NCBI RefSeq assembly: GCF_030813515.1
Contig: NZ_JAUSUK010000001.1
Coordinates: 1,116,001-1,180,000 of the forward strand
DNA from: Rhodopseudomonas julia
Lineage (GTDB): Bacteria; Pseudomonadota; Alphaproteobacteria; Rhizobiales; Afifellaceae
Direction: 5' to 3'
Length of the DNA stretch: 64,000 nucleotides
This document shows positions 59,794-64,000 of the stretch, piece after piece (the first letter of the stretch is position 1; every line of letters begins with the position of its first letter). The notes beneath the pieces were generated by a model that saw only the letters and a list, made by a program, of their open reading frames with translations, had not been told where the DNA came from and made no database searches. Made by a program: the position numbers and the translations under genes.

Positions 59794-61098
59794 CTACTGG
59801 CAGATGCGGTAGCCATTTCGACGTTCCTTGTTGTCGAAATGAAAATGCGTGGCATGGGCGGCGTTGGCGCCAGGCCCGAGCACCGTGGTGAAATATTTGC
59901 AGGCGCCTTCACGGATGCGCTTCTGAAAACGGCTCGCGGCCGCATCCGCGTCCTCCCGCTTTTTCACGGCAACCGGCGAACGGCTCTTGAAGGTGATGGC
60001 GCTGACGTCGATCGCATTGGCCAACGCGTGCTCTGAGATTTTGGCGCCCGGGCGATTGTAGCGCGTGCGGCAAACATAGCCGGAGGCCTGGGTCACGCCG
60101 CGCAATTCAGCACCGTCGAGCAGCTCTTCGGCCGCCGGCTTCACGACCTCCTTCAACCATGTGGCGAGCGCCTCCGTCACCGCACAATTGAGCGTGACGG
60201 GAGGCGAGATGCCAACGCCCGGCGCGAGCTCCTCGACCTCGATCGGATGAGCTATTTCGCAAGCACCACCATCGGAGATGGCTGGCTCCTCGTCGAATGC
60301 CACACCGAGAGCCCTGAGGCGCCAGACACACTGACGGAAGTCTTGCAGCGCAGCCGCTTCGGCCTCCGCATCCTCTTTCGACGACTTCGACGCCTCCTCG
60401 GCCGCATCCTCATCCGGCTCGGCTCCTGGCGCCGCAGGCGCCTCAGACGGCCTCTCGGATGGGGGTTGGGCGATCAGCGGCTTCACCGGCTGTGGCGCAT
60501 CTTCCGGGCGGGCCTCGGGAAGCGGCGGCGTATCTCTCGCCGCATCCTCGTCCGCCGGTTCTTCTGCCCTCGCGTCCCCCGGCGTCTCGTCCTGGCCTTC
60601 GGTACCCGTTTCAGCCTGAGATGGGTCCCCGTCTTTCGGCATTTCATCGGCTTGCGTGTCGTCGGTCGTCAGAGAGGGAACGAGCGGCACCCCCTCCTTT
60701 TTGGGCTCGCTCGCCTCTTCTGCCTCTGGGACGGCACGCTCTCCGCCCGGCTCTTCGTCGTCCGCATTATCCTGCGGGCGGACATCCGGCACGGGCGGGA
60801 GAGCTCCCGCATCCCCGTTCGATCCGTGCGGCCGCGGCTGGGGCGCCGGCGGTGCACCGCGTGTCTCGTCCGCAGAGGGGGGCGCAGAGGGGGGCGCAGA
60901 GGGGGGCGCAGAGGGGGGCGCAGAGGGGGGCGCAGAGGGGGGCGCAGGAGAAGGTCGACCCGCCGCGGTGGGCACATCCCCGCCCGGAACCTCGGCCGGA
61001 CGCGGCTGAGGTTTCAGCGGGGGCGTCTCGGCCCCCGCCGTGCCAATCCCGAGGGCGAGCGCAAGCGCAAAGCCCCAGGCCGGAAGCTGGCTAGTCAA
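59794..61098 (-). CDS. Extensin-like secreted protein with Pro/Ser repeat linker
   Basis: This 434-residue exported protein has a signal peptide (AWGFALALALGIGTAGAE). A 230-residue low-complexity Pro/Ala/Glu/Asp linker follows, with six PPSA repeats. The C-terminus is an Extensin-like_C domain (about 250-434) with QCVWRLRALGVAFDEEPAIS, NCAVTEALATWLKEVVKPAA, GAKISEHALANAIDVSAITF and HATHFHFDNKERRNGYRICQ. This fold resembles D,D-peptidases of the VanY/MepA type (SEHALANAIDV, HFHFD). The start is an unusual TTG overlapping the previous gene's TAG by 8 bases, supported by GGTGG upstream. Confidence 0.88.
   Translation of the reverse strand: MTSQLPAWGFALALALGIGTAGAETPPLKPQPRPAEVPGGDVPTAAGRPSPAPPSAPPSAPPSAPPSAPPSAPPSADETRGAPPAPQPRPHGSNGDAGALPPVPDVRPQDNADDEEPGGERAVPEAEEASEPKKEGVPLVPSLTTDDTQADEMPKDGDPSQAETGTEGQDETPGDARAEEPADEDAARDTPPLPEARPEDAPQPVKPLIAQPPSERPSEAPAAPGAEPDEDAAEEASKSSKEDAEAEAAALQDFRQCVWRLRALGVAFDEEPAISDGGACEIAHPIEVEELAPGVGISPPVTLNCAVTEALATWLKEVVKPAAEELLDGAELRGVTQASGYVCRTRYNRPGAKISEHALANAIDVSAITFKSRSPVAVKKREDADAAASRFQKRIREGACKYFTTVLGPGANAAHATHFHFDNKERRNGYRICQ
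60872..60943. repeat. Six tandem 12-bp repeats coding for PPSA
   Basis: GCAGAGGGGGGC is repeated six times without change inside the extensin-like gene, coding on the minus strand for a four-residue Ala/Pro/Pro/Ser unit. Perfect copies suggest recent slippage, and copy number is likely to vary between strains without a frameshift. Confidence 0.95.
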
Positions 61099-62395
61099 GA
61101 AATTCCACCTTCGTGCCGGGCTTCACCATATGGGCGAGCTCCGTGGCGTCCCAATTCGTCAGACGCACACATCCATGCGAAAAGGTCTTATCGATCGCCT
61201 CAGGCGCGGGCGTCCCGTGAATGCCGTAGGTCGGTTTCGACAGATCGATCCAGACAGAACCGACAGGACCATTGGGACCCGGTGGGATCGTCAGAACATC
61301 GCGATTTTCGCCCTGCTGGAAGTTGACGTCCGGCCGGTAGGTATAGGTCGGATCCAAGGCGACACCTTCCACCTCGACCGTGCCGCTCGGCGACGGCGTA
61401 TCGGAGCTGCCGATCGTCGCGGGATAGACGACGAGGAGCCGGCCCGCGGCGTCATAGCCGCGCAGGGCCGCAAGCCCTTTATCGGCTTCGATGCGTGTCA
61501 CCTCGCCTTTGACATCGCCCCCCGGGGCCGCCACGGCAATCATCGTCCCCGGAACGGAGAAATCGGCCTCGGGGTTCAGCGCCTTCAGAAAACCCTCGTC
61601 CATGTGAAAGCGCTCAGCGAGCATTTCAGACGGGCTCGTGAAGGCGAGCTGCTCCATCGCCGCCTTCTCGCGGTAATCGGACGGGATGGAAGAGACGAAG
61701 GGCCCGGCCACATCCTCTTCGGTGATGCGGTAGGAGGTGACGACCGGCGTGGTGTCGTTTTGCGCGATCTCCGCCCAGAGTGTCGCCGAAAGCTGGCCGT
61801 CCGGGACCTCCTTGCGCGACAATTGAAAGTTCTGCACGGCCTTCTGGACGTTGTCGCCCCAATAGCCGTCGATGACGCCCGGCGAAATGCCGGCGCGATC
61901 GAGAAGCACCTGCAGCTTCACGATGAACGGATCGCGGTGCTTGGTGACGAAGACATGATCCTCGGCGAAATTCGCGGAATTGATCGTGTCAGGTGTGACC
62001 AGAGGCGCCGCCATATCCTGCTCGCCGAGGGGAACCGCTCGGAGCGGCTCTGTCGCGCTGCCAGCTGGTGCATCGCCGAACACAGGTGCATCGGCGGGAG
62101 GCGCGGCTGACGCAGGCGGCTCCGCTGCAGGCGACGGGGCGGCGAGAGGCGGAGCAGGCTCGACGATGACCGGCGGCGCAGACGGAGCGGGAACCACCGG
62201 CGGAGGGGGAGGTGCGGGAGGGGGAGGCGCCGGCTCGCCTGGAGCCGGGGCCGGACCGAGAAGCACCGAACCCGGTGAAACGCCGGGGGGCGCCTCAAGC
62301 ACCTCCTGAGACACGGCCGGCGGGATGAGAAAGGAAACGGCGGCGACACCGACAGCGGCCCGAAGGGCAAGGCTGCAAACAAAACGGATGGACAT
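61091..62395 (-). CDS. L,D-transpeptidase with peptidoglycan-binding domain
   Basis: This is a periplasmic YkuD-family enzyme of about 434 residues. A signal peptide (AAVGVAAVSFLIPPAVSQ) is followed by a 90-residue Pro/Ala linker. A PG-binding domain (DRAGISPGVIDGYWGDNVQK) and the catalytic domain with YGIHGTPAPEAI and SHGCVRLTNWDA (Cys nucleophile) follow. It makes mDAP-mDAP cross-links or anchors proteins to the wall. Its stop overlaps the extensin-like gene start, so the two wall proteins are coupled. The ATG at 62395 is preferred over a preceding TTG. Confidence 0.95.
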   Translation of the reverse strand: MSIRFVCSLALRAAVGVAAVSFLIPPAVSQEVLEAPPGVSPGSVLLGPAPAPGEPAPPPPAPPPPPVVPAPSAPPVIVEPAPPLAAPSPAAEPPASAAPPADAPVFGDAPAGSATEPLRAVPLGEQDMAAPLVTPDTINSANFAEDHVFVTKHRDPFIVKLQVLLDRAGISPGVIDGYWGDNVQKAVQNFQLSRKEVPDGQLSATLWAEIAQNDTTPVVTSYRITEEDVAGPFVSSIPSDYREKAAMEQLAFTSPSEMLAERFHMDEGFLKALNPEADFSVPGTMIAVAAPGGDVKGEVTRIEADKGLAALRGYDAAGRLLVVYPATIGSSDTPSPSGTVEVEGVALDPTYTYRPDVNFQQGENRDVLTIPPGPNGPVGSVWIDLSKPTYGIHGTPAPEAIDKTFSHGCVRLTNWDATELAHMVKPGTKVEFLD

Positions 62396-62631
62396 CAAAG
62401 AGGATCGGAAAATTCTTGTTTCGGTTGAAGGACAAACGCCGATCCGCCCGAAACGCTCCCTTGCTGTTCTCCGTAGGCCCCTCTGCGCCAGCGCCGTTTT
62501 CGGCCATGCATCGAGGCAGGAGCTGCAGGCAAGACACCCGACATCACGCAGATGGGCGGGAACAAGGCGTTAACGCAGCGGTTAATTCGGTCAGGTGCAA
62601 CGACACCTGAACCTACCGGAGAATTTCCACC

Positions 62632-62808
62632 ATGCTGAAATGGGCCCTTATCTTTGCCGTGATCGCGGTCATCGCCGGCGCACTCGGCTTCAGCGGGATC
62701 GCTGCGGGTGCCGCCACGATCGCACGCTTCCTGTTCTTCATCTTCCTCGTCGTCGCCGTCATCTTCTTCGTGTTGATGCTTCTCGGCGTCGGCGCAGTGG
62801 CCGTTTGA
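62632..62808 (+). CDS. DUF1328 small membrane protein
   Basis: This 58-residue protein is almost entirely hydrophobic: [20 protein letters not shown], then [20 protein letters not shown] and a final helix. It matches the DUF1328/YtjA family seen in many proteobacteria. ACCGGAG stands 9 bases before the ATG, and a strong terminator follows the stop. Function unknown; members are often stress-induced. Confidence 0.88.
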   Translation: MLKWALIFAVIAVIAGALGFSGIAAGAATIARFLFFIFLVVAVIFFVLMLLGVGAVAV

Positions 62809-62866
62809 GGCCAGCTTTTATCCGGGCCGTGCCTGGCGCGGCCTACACATCCATCGAGAACGACAA

Positions 62867-62895
62867 AGGGCCCCGCCGCGGCGGGGCCCTTTTTT
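62867..62895 (+). terminator. Strong rho-independent terminator after DUF1328 gene
   Basis: AGGGCCCCGCCG/CGGCGGGGCCCT is a perfect 24-base palindrome followed by TTTTT on the plus strand and preceded by AAA. It lies between convergent genes and may serve both, with the better U-tract for the rightward gene. Confidence 0.9.
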
Positions 62896-62910
62896 GTCGT
62901 CAACTACGCT

Positions 62911-63771
62911 TCAGCCGCCGATGACCGCGCCGCCGTTCGGGTGCAGCACCTGGCCGGTCATGTAGGAGGAATCGGCGCAGGCGAGGAAGAGCACGGCTGG
63001 GGCCACCTCGTTCGGCTGTCCGGCGCGACCCATCGGCTGGTTGGCCCCGAAATTCGCCACCTTGTCGGGCGGAAAGCTCGCCGGGATGAGCGGCGTCCAG
63101 ATCGGGCCCGGAGCCACGCCGTTCACACGGATGCCCTTGTCGGCAAGATTCTTCGACAAGGAGCGGGTGAGCGCCAGGATGGCCCCCTTCGTCGAGGCAT
63201 AATCCATCAAAACCGGTTGGCCGCGATAGGCGGTGATCGACGTCAGATTGACGATCGCATCACCCGTCTTCAGATGCGGCAGGGCCGCCTGCGTCATGAA
63301 AAAGATGCCGAAAATATTGGTGCGGAAGGTGCGCGTCAGCTGCGCTTCGGAGATCTCTTCAAGCTCCTCGGCCACATGCTGCTCGCCAGCGTCATTGACG
63401 AGAATGTCGAGCCCGCCGAAGCGGGACACCGTCTTCGCGACAACCTCCTCGCAGAAGCTCTTGTCACCGATATCGCCACGGAAGGCGATCGCCTCGCTGC
63501 CCTCCTCTTCGATCATTTGGCACGTCTTTTCCGCATCTTCGTCTTCGTCGAGGTAAAGGAACGCGATTTTGGCACCCTCGCGCGCAAAGAGGATTGAGGT
63601 TGCACGTCCAATGCCCGAATCGCCACCGGTGATGAGCGCGACCTTGTCCTTGAGCCGTCCGGAGCCCGGATAACGCGGCATGTAATCCGGCTCGGGCGTC
63701 ATCTTGTGCTCATCGCCCGGCTGATGTTCCTGTGCCTGCGGCGGACGCTCAGTGTCGTGCCTGTCGTTCAT
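62911..63771 (-). CDS. SDR-family oxidoreductase with hydrophilic N-terminus (YhdF/GSP39-like)
   Basis: This is a 286-residue enzyme. A charged N-terminal tail (PPQAQEHQPGDEHKMTPEPD) precedes the SDR core. The core has VALITGGDSGIGRATSILFA, NDAGEQHVAEELEEI, the active-site segment NLTSITAYRGQPVLMDYAST with the next residue K, and NGVAPGPIWTPLIPASFPPD. This architecture is common among stress-associated SDRs. AGGGAG precedes the ATG at 63771. The substrate is not known. Confidence 0.92.
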   Translation of the reverse strand: MNDRHDTERPPQAQEHQPGDEHKMTPEPDYMPRYPGSGRLKDKVALITGGDSGIGRATSILFAREGAKIAFLYLDEDEDAEKTCQMIEEEGSEAIAFRGDIGDKSFCEEVVAKTVSRFGGLDILVNDAGEQHVAEELEEISEAQLTRTFRTNIFGIFFMTQAALPHLKTGDAIVNLTSITAYRGQPVLMDYASTKGAILALTRSLSKNLADKGIRVNGVAPGPIWTPLIPASFPPDKVANFGANQPMGRAGQPNEVAPAVLFLACADSSYMTGQVLHPNGGAVIGG

Positions 63772-63869
63772 GACTTTCTCCCTCTTTCTCGAGGGGAAGC
63801 GAAGCGGGCGAGTGCGGTTCCGGTTTGGAGAGGTGGAAGACCTAAGTCGGCTAGAGACTGCTGGAGGCT

Positions 63870-64000
63870 TCAATCGATCCCTTCCGTTGCAAGCAGCCGC
63901 GGAACGAGATAGTCGATCACCGCCCGAACCAGGGGCCGCATGAAGCGCGAGGATGGGTAGGTCAGAAACAGTTCGGTCGGCCTCACCACATAGTCCGGCA
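63870..64000 (-). CDS. C-terminus of a LysR-type transcriptional regulator (partial)
   Basis: Only the last 42 residues are in the window: PDYVVRPTELFLTYPSSRFM then PLVRAVIDYLVPRLLATEG. The pattern L-x-Y-P-S-S-R-x-x-P-x-V-R-A-x-x-D-(Y/F)-L matches the end of the LysR effector domain. The stop lies about 100 bases upstream of the SDR gene on the same strand; the DNA-binding end lies to the right of position 64000. Confidence 0.8.
   Translation of the reverse strand, partial: PDYVVRPTELFLTYPSSRFMRPLVRAVIDYLVPRLLATEGID

Noticed and set aside
60656-61009. Gly/Ala-rich frames across the 12-bp tandem repeats on the plus strand
   Set aside because: They arise from the repeat inside the extensin-like gene, whose signal peptide and C-domain on the minus strand are convincing.

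Overview
The window is GC-rich and densely coded. It looks like an alphaproteobacterium, most likely Hyphomicrobiales or a close relative. Support comes from a complete Tad/Cpa pilus operon, a glycine-type (Shemin) 5-aminolevulinate synthase, a putative RirA-type iron operator, small DUF1328/DUF3096 membrane proteins, and an extensin-like/L,D-transpeptidase/MepA wall cluster. No 16S or other species-level marker is present.

Layout. 1-7090 is a Tad (Flp) pilus locus, with flp-cpaA-cpaB-cpaC-cpaD-cpaE-cpaF on the minus strand and a divergent pilus-assembly N-domain protein. 7267-13501 is housekeeping: mscL, a class I/II aminotransferase, an AbrB-type membrane protein, hemA with an FNR/FixK-type box upstream, an omega-amino-acid transaminase and a DUF3096 peptide. 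13765-48897 is a roughly 35 kb surface-glycan island. It holds dTDP-L-rhamnose synthesis (rfbACBD), several large multidomain glycosyltransferases, four P-loop sulfotransferase-like proteins, three methyltransferases, an acetyltransferase, an acyltransferase, a GT61 enzyme, an M23 peptidase, and a Wzm/Wzt ABC exporter at the far end. Inside this island are a beta-roll (RTX-type) protein of 427 residues with no Lys, Arg, His, Cys or Trp, and a type I secretion ABC/HlyD pair that probably exports it. 49149-53305 is a ferric-iron ABC transporter. 53286-53924 is a CatB-like acetyltransferase. 54118-56277 is a tRNA-Ser(GGA) gene with an exact 18-bp copy of its 3' end about 2 kb away. The two copies bracket an SDR/TetR pair and an internally deleted alpha/beta hydrolase, which looks like the scar of an integrative element. 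56574-62808 holds msrA, mepA, a membrane-anchored GT2, an extensin-like protein, an L,D-transpeptidase and DUF1328. 62911-64000 holds an SDR and the 3' end of a LysR-type regulator.

Working model. The glycan island probably makes a rhamnose-containing polysaccharide that is sulfated, methylated and acylated in the cytoplasm and exported by Wzm/Wzt. The type I system would export an extremely acidic, probably calcium-binding beta-roll protein to the same surface. The arrangement recalls Caulobacter, where the RTX-type S-layer protein, its type I exporter and O-antigen genes are neighbours. The four sulfotransferases and the absence of any basic residue in the exported protein set this locus apart. 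The sequence directly supports gene content, order and motifs. The sulfated-glycan/beta-roll partnership is inference.
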